NCBI GenBank assembly: GCA_042408595.1
Contig: JBHOQX010000104.1
Coordinates: forward strand, 1-64,000
Reading direction: 5' to 3'
Source of the DNA: JBHOQX01 sp042408595
Lineage (GTDB): Bacteria > Chloroflexota > Chloroflexia > Chloroflexales > Roseiflexaceae
Length of the DNA: 64,000 nt
Both the position numbers and the translations under genes were made by a program. The notes under the pieces were generated by a model. The model saw only the letters and a list, made by a program, of their open reading frames with translations. It was not told the origin of the DNA and made no database searches. Shown piece after piece: positions 32,491 through 43,287 of this stretch (positions are counted from its first letter, which is position 1; each line of letters begins with the position of its first letter).

Positions 32491-33519
32491 ATGCCCGCAT
32501 TCACCACCACCGCGCCCGCCAAGGCGATCCTGTTCGGCGAGCACGCGGTCAACCGTGGCCAGGCCGCGCTGGCGGTCAGCGTCGGGCTGTACGCCCGCTG
32601 CCGGGTCGCGCCGGCTGCCGATGGCTACCGCCTGGCGGGCGGCGGCCAGGCGCAGGAGATCGGCCGCGAGGCGATCCTGGCGCTTGGCGCGCAGGTCGAT
32701 GCCTGGCGCGCCGCGGAGGACTACGCTGCCATCCAGCGGCTCGCCGCCGGCGACTTCTTCGCGCCGGCCAAGTACGTCCTTGCGGCGCTCGGCGCGGAGC
32801 TGCCCGCCGCGCTCGACATCTGCTTCGAGTCCGAGATCCCGCAGTCGGCGGGCCTCGGGTCCGGCGGTGCGTCGTTCGTGGCGCTCGCGGCGGCGCTTGC
32901 CGGAGCGACCGGCCACGCCGGCGACCCGCGGCTGTTGGCGCGCTGGGCGGTGCGCGGCGACATCATCGCCCACGGCGGCGTCGCTTCCGGGCTGGATACG
33001 CAGACATCGCTCTACGGCGGCGCGATCCGCTACACTGCGGCGCGCGAAGGCGAGCCGATCCACGCTGCCCCCGGCATGCGCCTGGTGATCGGCAACACCG
33101 GCGTGATCGCGGCGACCAGCGAGGTGAACGGGCGGGTGCGCGCCTGGCTGGCCGAGCGGCCGGTGCGCATGCACTATTTTCAGCAGATCGGGCTGCTGTC
33201 GCGCTACGCCGAGGTCGCACTGCGGGCCGGCGACTGGCCGGAGCTGGGGCGGCTGATGAACCTGAACCAGCTGGTCCTGGAACGGATCGGCGTCTCGTGC
33301 CCGGAGCTGGAGGCGCTGAACGAGGCGGCGCTGGCGGCCGGGGCGCTCGGGGCGAAGCTCGCCGGCTCCGGCGGCGGCGGGATCATGATCGCTCTGGTGG
33401 CGCCGGAGACGCAGGAAGCGGTGGCGCGGGCGATCGCAGGCGCCGGCGGCACGCCGATCATCGCGCCGGTTGGCGTCCCGGGCGTTCAGGTTGTCGATGA
33501 TGAGGAGGGGCCGCCGTAG
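32491..33519 (+). CDS. GHMP kinase, mevalonate-kinase-like
   Basis: 342 residues. ILFGEHAV at residues 12-19 (mevalonate kinase start motif), the ATP loop PQSAGLGSGGASFVA near 111-125, ASGLDTQTSLYGG near 167 (catalytic Asp) and GAKLAGSGGGGIMIAL near 288. Mevalonate kinase is the nearest well-known member and would fit isoprenoid supply in Chloroflexia, some of which use a mevalonate route. However, the gene lies in a sugar operon, so a sugar kinase of the same superfamily is possible. Start ATG at 32491. Confidence 0.8.
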   Translation: MPAFTTTAPAKAILFGEHAVNRGQAALAVSVGLYARCRVAPAADGYRLAGGGQAQEIGREAILALGAQVDAWRAAEDYAAIQRLAAGDFFAPAKYVLAALGAELPAALDICFESEIPQSAGLGSGGASFVALAAALAGATGHAGDPRLLARWAVRGDIIAHGGVASGLDTQTSLYGGAIRYTAAREGEPIHAAPGMRLVIGNTGVIAATSEVNGRVRAWLAERPVRMHYFQQIGLLSRYAEVALRAGDWPELGRLMNLNQLVLERIGVSCPELEALNEAALAAGALGAKLAGSGGGGIMIALVAPETQEAVARAIAGAGGTPIIAPVGVPGVQVVDDEEGPP

Positions 33520-33637
33520 GAGTGCAGCGTGCAGCGTGTGGATGTGAGCGGCTGTCTGCAACGTTTGCGGCGGGTGAGGGGGCCATCGGCCTGTGCTGGC
33601 CGCGTGAGCGCAACAACGCATACAACGGGAGAATTCC

Positions 33638-34279
33638 ATGCACGGCAAACGAATCATTGACCTGACGCATGTCCTCATCCCCGGCGAGGAGCAGTATACG
33701 CTGGAGATTAAGCAACGGGGCGAGCGCCACGGCCCAACCGGCGACATCATGAAAGAAGTCTTCATGTGGTCGCACGTCGGTACGCACGTCGAAGTGCCGC
33801 TGCATTTCTACGCCGACGGGAAAGACACCGCGTTGCTGCCGCTGGAGCTGTTCATGGGCCCGGCGATCCGGCTGGACTTCCGCCACAAGCAGGTGAACGA
33901 GCCGATCACCCTGGCCGACTTCCAGGCCGCTGGCGATATTCAGGTCGGCGAGCACGTGATCATGTGGCAGGGGCGCGAAGGGCAGTATCGCACTCCGGGC
34001 TCGCACCAGCGCCCGTATGTCACCGAGGAGGCGATCGCCTGGCTGCTGGAGGACCGCAAGGTCCGGCTGCTCGGCACCGACAGCTCCGGCTTCGAGGTGC
34101 GTGGTGTCTCGCATCACCCAAATCATACCCGCTGGTTCGCCCACGACGCGGCGGTGCTGGAATGCCTGCGCAATCTGGGCGCGATCCGCCACCAGCACTT
34201 CTACTTGATCGCCCTGCCGCTACCGGTGAAGGGGCTGGACGCCTGCCCGGTGCGGGCGATCGCGATCGAGGATGAATGA
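33638..34279 (+). CDS. Cyclase-family hydrolase (kynurenine-formamidase-like)
   Basis: 213 residues, cyclase family PF04199. The metal site SHVGTHVEVPLHFY (HxGTHxDxPxH type, residues about 45-58) is intact apart from the usual Asp being Glu. IIDLTHVL opens the fold, and LLGTDSSGFEV near 147 completes the core. Relatives hydrolyse N-formylkynurenine or lactone/amide bonds. In this operon a lactone from sugar oxidation is a reasonable guess. GGGAGAATTCC precedes the ATG. Confidence 0.87.
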   Translation: MHGKRIIDLTHVLIPGEEQYTLEIKQRGERHGPTGDIMKEVFMWSHVGTHVEVPLHFYADGKDTALLPLELFMGPAIRLDFRHKQVNEPITLADFQAAGDIQVGEHVIMWQGREGQYRTPGSHQRPYVTEEAIAWLLEDRKVRLLGTDSSGFEVRGVSHHPNHTRWFAHDAAVLECLRNLGAIRHQHFYLIALPLPVKGLDACPVRAIAIEDE

Positions 34280-34384
34280 CAAAAAATCGAGGGCGAGGGA
34301 CGAAAGTCGTCGCTGTCCCGAGTGACGCAGGGTGGTGATAGGCTTGAAGCTGTGTTCGTCGTGCGTCGATCATACGGATCGCCA

Positions 34385-36103
34385 ATGAGCAACGTTCTAC
34401 GAATCGGCTCCGCTCTCTTTAACGCCGATCACAGCCGCCTGGCGGAGGAGGTGCGGCGCGTCGAGGCGGCTGGCATCGATTTCCTACATTTCGATGTCTT
34501 CGACGGCCATTTCGTGCCCGACCTGGGCTTTCCGCCGCGCACGATGGCGGCGCTTCGCCCGCTCACTCGCCTGCCGTTCGAGGTGCATCTGGCGGCCAAC
34601 GACCCGCTGCGCTTCTTGCCCGCGTTGCGCCACGCCGGGGCCGACCTGGTCTTCCTGCCCGCCGAAAGCACGCCGCTGCGCTACGAGGCGATCTTCGCCG
34701 CGCGCGAGCAGGAGCTGCGAGTCGGCCTCTGCCTGGCGCTCGGCACGCCTCTCGCCGTCCTCGAGCCGGTGCTGCCGCTGCTCGACGCCGTGCTGCTCCT
34801 CGGGCGCGTCACCGGCGAAGGGCAGCGCGGGCGCGAGTTCAACGCCCTGCTGCTGGACCGGGTGCGCGCCGTTCGCCGGATGATCGACGCCGCTGGCCTG
34901 ATGGTCGACCTCCAGGCGGCTGGCGGGCTGGAGACCGAGCATTGCCGCGCGGCGGTAGAAGCCGGGGCCACCAGCCTCCCGATCGGCGCGGCGTTGCACC
35001 GCGAGCCGGACATGGCGGCGTACGTCGCCTTCCTGCGGGGGCACCTGGCCGGCCAACCACGGGCGGATGGTCCAGTACCAGCGCACGACAGCGCACCCAC
35101 ATCACGTCCGACCAGCGACCCTCAGCCGGCGCCTATCGGCCGACAGCCGCCGCGCTTCCGCGTGCTCGTGGCGTCGCGCTCCTTCGGGCCGAACTGCCCG
35201 GAGGCGATCGAACGCATGCGCGCCGCCGGGTGCGAGCTGATCCCCAACCCGTGGGGCCGCGCGCCGACCGAAGATGAGCTGATCGCCCGGATCGGCGAGG
35301 CGGACGCGCTGATCTCCGGCACCGAGCCGGTCACCGCGCGGGTGCTGGCCGCCGCGCCGCATCTGAAGGTCATCGCCAAGCACGGCGTCGGCTACGAGAA
35401 CATCGACCTGGAAGCGGCCAGGGCCCGCGGCATCCCGGTCGCGCTCGCCGGCGGGGCGATCGCCGACTCCGTGGCCGACATGGCCATGGCGCTGCTGCTG
35501 GCGCTCGCCCGGAGCATCCCCCAGGGTGACCGCGCGGTGCGCGCCGGCGGCTGGCCACGCATGGTCGGCATGGAGCTGCGCGACAAGACTCTCGGGATCG
35601 TCGGCCTTGGCCAGATCGGCAAGGCGGTCTGCCGTCGGGCGAAGGGCTTCGGCATGGCGGTCGTCGCGCACGACCTGTACCCGGACGAGCGCTTCGCGGC
35701 AAGTTGGGGCGTGCGCTTCCTGCCGCTGGAGGAGCTCTTGGCCACGTCGGATGTGGTGACGCTGCACGCACCGGCGGGCGCCGGGACGCGCCACCTGATC
35801 AACTCCGAGACGCTGGCGCGGATGAAGCCGGGCGCGTACCTGATCAACACCGCCCGCGGCGACCTGGTGGACGAGGCGGCGCTGGCCGAGGCGCTGCGGT
35901 CGGGCCGGCTGGCCGGGGCCGCCGCCGATGTCTTCGCCCAGGAGCCACCCGGCGATAGCCCGCTGCTCGCGCTGGAGAACTTCATCGCTATGCCACACAG
36001 CGCCGGCCAGACGGCGGACGGGCTGCGGCGGATGGGGGAGATCACCGCCGAGAACGCCCTGCGCGTGCTCCAGGGCGGCGAGCCGCTGTTCCGCGTGGCG
36101 TAG
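34385..36103 (+). CDS. Fusion: ribulose-phosphate-3-epimerase-like domain + D-3-phosphoglycerate-dehydrogenase-like domain
   Basis: 572 residues in one open frame. Residues 1-220 are a ribulose-phosphate 3-epimerase-type TIM barrel: RIGSALFNADHSRL, LHFDVFDGHFVPDLGFPP (metal His and Asp) and FEVHLAANDP (metal His). In the strand where epimerases have the VDGGI acid, this protein reads LQAAGGL, so the second catalytic Asp seems lost. A Pro-rich linker (about 225-255) leads to a D-isomer 2-hydroxyacid dehydrogenase with KHGVGYENIDLEAA, LGIVGLGQIGKAV (Rossmann), NTARGDLVDEAAL and HSAGQT (catalytic His). A bifunctional enzyme or a regulated dehydrogenase are both possible. Start ATG at 34385. Confidence 0.88.
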   Translation: MSNVLRIGSALFNADHSRLAEEVRRVEAAGIDFLHFDVFDGHFVPDLGFPPRTMAALRPLTRLPFEVHLAANDPLRFLPALRHAGADLVFLPAESTPLRYEAIFAAREQELRVGLCLALGTPLAVLEPVLPLLDAVLLLGRVTGEGQRGREFNALLLDRVRAVRRMIDAAGLMVDLQAAGGLETEHCRAAVEAGATSLPIGAALHREPDMAAYVAFLRGHLAGQPRADGPVPAHDSAPTSRPTSDPQPAPIGRQPPRFRVLVASRSFGPNCPEAIERMRAAGCELIPNPWGRAPTEDELIARIGEADALISGTEPVTARVLAAAPHLKVIAKHGVGYENIDLEAARARGIPVALAGGAIADSVADMAMALLLALARSIPQGDRAVRAGGWPRMVGMELRDKTLGIVGLGQIGKAVCRRAKGFGMAVVAHDLYPDERFAASWGVRFLPLEELLATSDVVTLHAPAGAGTRHLINSETLARMKPGAYLINTARGDLVDEAALAEALRSGRLAGAAADVFAQEPPGDSPLLALENFIAMPHSAGQTADGLRRMGEITAENALRVLQGGEPLFRVA

Positions 36104-36131
36104 CCGGGGGCAGGGCGCTCGCGGCGGTCGT

Positions 36132-37208
36132 TCAGCCGGCTGCCGGCGCGCCGGCGGCGCGGTAGTGCGTCTCGGAGCAGGCGCGCAGCCGCTCCGCCGC
36201 CTGCTCGGCGGTGATGTCGCGCTGCGGCTCGCCCAGCAGCTCATAGCCGACGACAAACTTGCGCACCGTGGCCGAGCGCAGCAGCGGCGGGTAGAAGTGC
36301 GCGTGCAGGTGCCATTCCGGGTGTGCCTCGCCATCGGTCGGGCGCTGGTGGAAGCCCATCGAGTAGGGGAACGATACCTGGAACAGGTTGTCATACCGCG
36401 TCGTCAGCCGCTTGAGGATGTCCGCCAGGGCGCGGCGCTCTTCGGCGTTCAGGTCGCTGAGCGCGCCGACCGGCCGCCGGCTGATCACCATCGTCTCGAA
36501 CGGCCAGATCGCCCAGAACGGCACGAGCGCGACGAAGTGGGCGTTGTCGCAGACCAACCGCGCGCCGTCGTCCAGCTCTAGCGCCAGGTAGTCGCTCAGC
36601 AGGGTGCGGCCGTGCAAGGCAAGGTATTCGGCCTGCGCCTCTTGCTCGCGCACGACGTGGAGCGGCACCAGCTCGGTGGCCCAGATCTGGCCGTGCGGAT
36701 GCGGGTTGCTCGCGCCCATCATCGCGCCGCGGTTCTCGAAAATCTGCACATAGTTGATGTACGGCTCCGCCCCTACGTCGGCATACTGCTCGGCCCATAC
36801 CTCCACGACGCGCGCCAGGTCGTCAGTTTCCATCTCGGCCATGGTCAGGTCGTGGCGCGGCGAGAAACAGATCACCCGGCAGATGCCACGGTCGCTTGTC
36901 GCCCGCAGCAGCGCAGGGCCGCCGTTCGCGCCACCGCGCTCGAACGCCCCTGGTGGCGTATCCGGCAACAGCGCGGCGAAGTCATTGGTGAAGACGAAGG
37001 TGTGCTCGTACGGCGGGTTGCGGATGCCGCCGGCGCGGGCGTTGCCGGGGCACAGATAGCACTCCGGATCGTACGCCGGGCGCTGCTCGGGCGGGGGCGT
37101 TTCGATCTGGCCTTGCCACGGGCGCTTGGTGCGGTGCGGCGAGACCAGCACCCACTCGCGGCTCAGCGGGTTGTAGCGGCGGTGCGGATGGTCGTTGATA
37201 TTAAACAT
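36132..37208 (-). CDS. galT: Galactose-1-phosphate uridylyltransferase
   Basis: 358 residues. Transfers UMP between UDP-glucose and galactose-1-phosphate in the Leloir pathway. The active-site motif SNPHPHGQIWA (residues about 163-173, catalytic His) is intact. Other landmarks are RRYNPLSREWVLVSPHR at 10-26, CYLCPGN near 51 (zinc Cys pair), FENRGAMMG and EWHLHAHFYPPLLRS near 298. No other galactose genes are adjacent except the GHMP kinase upstream on the other strand. Confidence 0.95.
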   Translation of the reverse strand: MFNINDHPHRRYNPLSREWVLVSPHRTKRPWQGQIETPPPEQRPAYDPECYLCPGNARAGGIRNPPYEHTFVFTNDFAALLPDTPPGAFERGGANGGPALLRATSDRGICRVICFSPRHDLTMAEMETDDLARVVEVWAEQYADVGAEPYINYVQIFENRGAMMGASNPHPHGQIWATELVPLHVVREQEAQAEYLALHGRTLLSDYLALELDDGARLVCDNAHFVALVPFWAIWPFETMVISRRPVGALSDLNAEERRALADILKRLTTRYDNLFQVSFPYSMGFHQRPTDGEAHPEWHLHAHFYPPLLRSATVRKFVVGYELLGEPQRDITAEQAAERLRACSETHYRAAGAPAAG

Positions 37209-37237
37209 GGGTCATCTGTGTCATCGCTGGATAGGTT

Positions 37238-37498
37238 TCATACACTCGGCGGCTCCCCCGGCTGGCGGACGCGCTCGCGCAGCCGCTGCCAGCCGGCCTC
37301 CTCGCTGAGCGCCGCGACATACGCCTGCCAGCGCCCGCCGGGCGCCAGCGGCCGGGCGAACAGCGCGAACTGGCTGGCCAGAAAGTCCACCGGCGCGATC
37401 ATGTCGAGCAGCAGGCGGGCCGGTGCAACCAGCCGGCGCCGCGCGATCGCATCGGCCAGGGCATCGATGGCCCGTTCAGTGCTGGCTTCGCGGCTCAT
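37238..37498 (-). CDS. Small conserved-looking protein of unknown function
   Basis: 86 residues (MSREASTERAIDALADAIAR start). Helical, with a central hydrophobic segment ARLLLDMIAPVDFLASQFAL around 27-46. It overlaps the dtd 3' end by 23 bases and is probably co-transcribed. No family recognised. Composition and operon position suggest it is real. Confidence 0.55.
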   Translation of the reverse strand: MSREASTERAIDALADAIARRRLVAPARLLLDMIAPVDFLASQFALFARPLAPGGRWQAYVAALSEEAGWQRLRERVRQPGEPPSV

Positions 37499-37943
37499 GG
37501 GATGCCTCGCTGTCGAGCAGAATCGTCACCGGTCCATCGTTGACCAGCGCCACCTCCATGTGCGCGCCGAACACCCCCGTCTGCACCGGCACCCCCAGCC
37601 GGCGCAGCGCTGCGGCGAAGGCGTCCACCAGCGGCGCGGCCTGCGCGGGCGGCGCGGCGTAAGAGAAGCCGGGCCGCCGCCCGCGCCGCGTGTCGGCGTA
37701 GAGCGTGAACTGCGATACAACCAGCGCCGCCCCGCCGGTCTCCAGCAAGGAGTGGTTGGCGCGCCCCTCCGCGTCGCTGAAGATCCGCAGGTTGGCGCTC
37801 TTCTCGGCCAGCATCTCGGCGGTGGCGGCGCTGTCCCCCTGGCCGACGCCCACGAGCATAAGCAACCCGGGGCCGATCTGCGCCACGACCGCGCCCCCGA
37901 CCGTGACCGATGCCTGGCTGACACGCTGGATGACGATGCGCAT
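37476..37943 (-). CDS. dtd: D-aminoacyl-tRNA deacylase
   Basis: 155 residues. Removes D-amino acids (and glycine from tRNA-Ala) from mischarged tRNA. Both signature motifs are present: SQFTLYAD near residues 77-84, with RGRRPGF following, and VNDGPVTILLDS near 133-144 (the Gly-cisPro motif is GP in NDGPVT). Full length and ordinary. It ends over the start of the 86-residue gene. Confidence 0.96.
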   Translation of the reverse strand: MRIVIQRVSQASVTVGGAVVAQIGPGLLMLVGVGQGDSAATAEMLAEKSANLRIFSDAEGRANHSLLETGGAALVVSQFTLYADTRRGRRPGFSYAAPPAQAAPLVDAFAAALRRLGVPVQTGVFGAHMEVALVNDGPVTILLDSEASHEPRSQH

Positions 37944-38057
37944 AGAATCTCTTCGAGGGGTCGGGCTTCAGGGCGCGGGTTCCGAGTTGTCCGTTTTGCG
38001 CGCCGTCTCCTGGCTCGTCTCCCGGTCGCCGGGTCTCCATGCCTGGTTCGCTGGCCC
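37944..38057. repeat. Spacer with CCTGACCCC-type low-complexity repeats
   Basis: Contains CCCCTAACCCCTGACTCCTG followed by ACCCCTGGCGGCTGGCGGCTGG. The phrase continues into the last 20 codons of the PIN-TRAM gene, which read TGQEPAASRQGSGVRG and probably represent repeat sequence added to the reading frame. Confidence 0.5.
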
Positions 38058-39188
38058 CTAACCCCTGACTCCTGACCCCTGGCGGCTGGCGGCTGGCTCC
38101 TGGCCCGTGACCCCCGCCTCTTCGTCGCGCCGATGCGCAAAGACGATCCGCCCGGTCTGCGTCTGGTAGATACGGGTGACGGTGGCAGCGACGGTCTGCC
38201 CCACCAGCCGGCGCGCGTCTTCGACCACGATCATGGTCCCATCGTCCAGGAACGAGATCCCCTGCTCCCGCTCGCGTCCGACATCGCGGATGGTGATCAG
38301 GATGTCCTGCCCGGGCACGACCGGCGGGCGCATCGCGTCGGCAAGCTGGTTCAGGCTGAGGATCGACACACCCTGGAGCTCGGCGACACGCGCCAGATTG
38401 AAGTCGTTGGTGATGATCGGACAGTGGTACTGGCGGGCGAGCACGATCAGCTTGTCGTCCACCTGCTGCACCCCCTCGACATCGACGTTGGCGATCTCGA
38501 CCGGCGGGAGACCCTTTTTCTGCATGGCGTTAAGCATCTCCAGGCCACGCCGGCCCTTGCCACGACGTAATTCGTCTGCCGAGTCGGCTAGGGTTTGCAG
38601 TTCGTTCAGGACAAAGCGTGGCACCAGCAGCACGCCGTCGACAAAGCCGGTCTTGCACACGTCCGCGATCCGGCCGTCGATGATCGCAGAGGTATCGAGC
38701 AGGAAGCGGCGCATCGGAGGGGGAGGCTCGGCCTGCGTCTGCGGCAGCAGCACCGGCGGCCGGCGGGTGGATTGGAGCCACTCGCCGACTTCGGCGCGGC
38801 GGTGCGAAAAGAGCACGGCCCCGGTGTATCCCAGGGTGCAGGCGACGACGATCGGCAAGTACTGGCCGAAGGGCGGCGGCAGGTAGCCAAGCGGCACTGC
38901 CAGCAGCAGCGCGAGCAGCAGACCGAGCAGCGCGCCGAAGACGATCGCGCTCAGCTCGACGATCGGAATGCCGCGCAGGTAGCGCAGGGCGCGCTCGACC
39001 GGCTCGATGGTCCAGCGCGGTGTGGTGAGTAGCCCGAGCCCTGCGCCGGCGAGCATCAGCAATCGAATGGCCAGCTGCTCGGTCTCGTTCGGCACGGGGC
39101 GGGCGAGCGCCCGGCCGATGCGCGCGCCCAGGTAGGCCAGCACCAGCATGCCGGTGATGCGCACGAGAAAATTGAGGCTCACCCTCAT
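38058..39188 (-). CDS. PIN-TRAM domain membrane protein (YacL-like)
   Basis: 376 residues. Four hydrophobic helices (to about 130), a PIN nuclease domain starting RRFLLDTSAIIDGRIADV near 160 with acidic residues typical of a metal site (DTS, NELQ, TNDFN), and a TRAM domain (GQDILITIRDVG to VFAHRR, about 292-358). This is the YacL family found beside radA in many Gram-positives and Chloroflexota. It starts within the radA stop (ATGA overlap). The function is presumed to be an RNA-targeting nuclease at the membrane. Confidence 0.92.
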   Translation of the reverse strand: MRVSLNFLVRITGMLVLAYLGARIGRALARPVPNETEQLAIRLLMLAGAGLGLLTTPRWTIEPVERALRYLRGIPIVELSAIVFGALLGLLLALLLAVPLGYLPPPFGQYLPIVVACTLGYTGAVLFSHRRAEVGEWLQSTRRPPVLLPQTQAEPPPPMRRFLLDTSAIIDGRIADVCKTGFVDGVLLVPRFVLNELQTLADSADELRRGKGRRGLEMLNAMQKKGLPPVEIANVDVEGVQQVDDKLIVLARQYHCPIITNDFNLARVAELQGVSILSLNQLADAMRPPVVPGQDILITIRDVGREREQGISFLDDGTMIVVEDARRLVGQTVAATVTRIYQTQTGRIVFAHRRDEEAGVTGQEPAASRQGSGVRG

Positions 39189-40552
39189 TCCGCACCGTTG
39201 AGCGCCGCGTCGATCGCCTCGGTGACCGAGCGCACCTGGAGGATTCGCAGCCCATCCACCCGCAGCGGGTGTGGCGTGACCGGCATGATCGCCCGGGTGA
39301 AGCCGAGCTTGGCGGCCTCAGCCAGGCGGCGCTCCGGCTGCGAGGGGCTGCGCAGCTCGCCCGACAGCCCAACCTCGCCGAGCAGGGTCAGGTCCGGCAG
39401 AACGCGCCGGCTCCGGAACGACGACGCGATCGCCGCGACGACTGCCAGATCGGCGGATGGCTCGCTGATCCGCAATCCGCCGACAATGTTAACATACACA
39501 TCCTGGCTGAACAAGGGCAGCCCAACGCGCTTGCTCAGCACGGCGATCAGCATAAGCAGCCGGTTGGCGTCGAAGCCGTTGGCGGTGCGGCGCGGCTGCG
39601 GGTTGGCGGTGTTGGCCGTGAGCGCCTGCACCTCCACCAGCAGCGGCCGGGTGCCCTCCATCGTTACCGCTACCGCCGAGCCAGGCGCGCCGGCATTGCG
39701 CTCCGCCAGGAAGACCTGCGACGGGTTGGCAACCTCCCGCATCCCTAGCTCGGTCATCTCGAACACGCCGACTTCGTTGGTCGAGCCGAAGCGGTTCTTG
39801 ACGCCGCGCAGCAGCCGGTACTGGTGGAAGCGCTCACCCTCGAGGTACAGCACAACATCGACGATATGTTCCAGCACCCGCGGCCCGGCGATCGCGCCCT
39901 CCTTCGTCACATGGCCGACGAGCAGGATCGGCGTACCGCTCTCTTTGGCCGCCCGCAGCAGCCGCAGCGCGCCCTCGCGCACCTGGCTGACGCTCCCCGC
40001 CGCGGATGCCACATCCTCCAGGTACACTGTCTGGATCGAGTCGACAACAACGAGCCGTGGTTTGAGCCGCTCGATCTGGTCGAGCGCCGCGTCGAGGCTG
40101 GTCTCGGCGTACACCAGCATCTGCGCCGGATCGAGCCCCATCCGCGCCGCCCGCAGCTTGATCTGCTGCACCGACTCCTCGGCGGAGATGTACAGGGCCG
40201 GGCCGACCGCGTCGGCGAACTCCGCAGCGACCTGGGTGAGCAGAGTCGTTTTCCCGATCCCCGGATCACCGCCGATCAGCACCAGGCTGCCTGGCACCAG
40301 CCCGCCGCCAAGGACGCGGGCGAACTCGTCGCCGAGCACCGGCAGCCGCTCGAAGCCGCCGGTGGCGACCTCGCGCAGCGGCACCGGCTGGTTGACACCG
40401 TTCGCCGCGGCGCGCCCGCGGGCCGCCGGCTCGCGCCGCTCCACCTGCTCGACCAGGCTGTCCCATGTGCCGCAGTCCGGGCATTTGCCCATCCAGCGGG
40501 TCTGTTGTGAGCCGCACTGCTGGCAGAGAAACATCGTGCGTGTCTTGGGCAC
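39185..40552 (-). CDS. radA: DNA repair protein RadA/Sms
   Basis: 455 residues. N-terminal C4 zinc finger (CQQCGSQQTRWMGKCPDCG), RecA-like ATPase with Walker A GGDPGIGKTTL near 87, the RadA-specific KNRFGS motif near 240 and a Lon-protease-like C-terminal domain (GGLRISEPSADLA). It is a branch-migration helicase in recombination and repair. The GTG at 40552 is preferred because GAGG lies five bases before it. The ORF can be read further upstream to 40618, but that part covers the promoter region. Confidence 0.95.
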   Translation of the reverse strand: MPKTRTMFLCQQCGSQQTRWMGKCPDCGTWDSLVEQVERREPAARGRAAANGVNQPVPLREVATGGFERLPVLGDEFARVLGGGLVPGSLVLIGGDPGIGKTTLLTQVAAEFADAVGPALYISAEESVQQIKLRAARMGLDPAQMLVYAETSLDAALDQIERLKPRLVVVDSIQTVYLEDVASAAGSVSQVREGALRLLRAAKESGTPILLVGHVTKEGAIAGPRVLEHIVDVVLYLEGERFHQYRLLRGVKNRFGSTNEVGVFEMTELGMREVANPSQVFLAERNAGAPGSAVAVTMEGTRPLLVEVQALTANTANPQPRRTANGFDANRLLMLIAVLSKRVGLPLFSQDVYVNIVGGLRISEPSADLAVVAAIASSFRSRRVLPDLTLLGEVGLSGELRSPSQPERRLAEAAKLGFTRAIMPVTPHPLRVDGLRILQVRSVTEAIDAALNGAE

Positions 40553-40670
40553 GGTTGCCTCGTGACGGGTCAAGGATGGAGCGTGGGGAGGCAGCGCCTC
40601 CCCACGTCTTGCTCTCAAAGACGATCTTGACTGGCCGCAGGCGCTCCACCCTCCGGCGCGCGCCGCCCGT

Positions 40671-40679
40671 ATTGTAGCA
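40671..40679 (-). promoter_or_regulatory. Extended -10 promoter of radA
   Basis: Minus strand TGCTACAAT (40679-40671), about 120 bases before the radA start. It directly follows and partly uses the clpC terminator region. No convincing -35. Confidence 0.45.
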
Positions 40680-40681
40680 CA

Positions 40682-40711
40682 AAAGGGCTACGGGAACCCC
40701 CGCAGCCCTTT
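40682..40711 (-). terminator. Intrinsic terminator of clpC
   Basis: AAAGGGCT/AGCCCTTT plus CGGG/CCCG arms separated by one mismatch (40682-40711). Read on the minus strand it gives a GC-rich stem followed by UUUUGUG, 20 bases after the clpC stop. Confidence 0.8.
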
Positions 40712-40731
40712 GTGGTCCGTCCGCGGGCCGG

Positions 40732-43254
<2,523 letters not shown>

Positions 43255-43287
43255 TATCCTTCTCCAAACTAGCCTGAAGAGCTCCGC

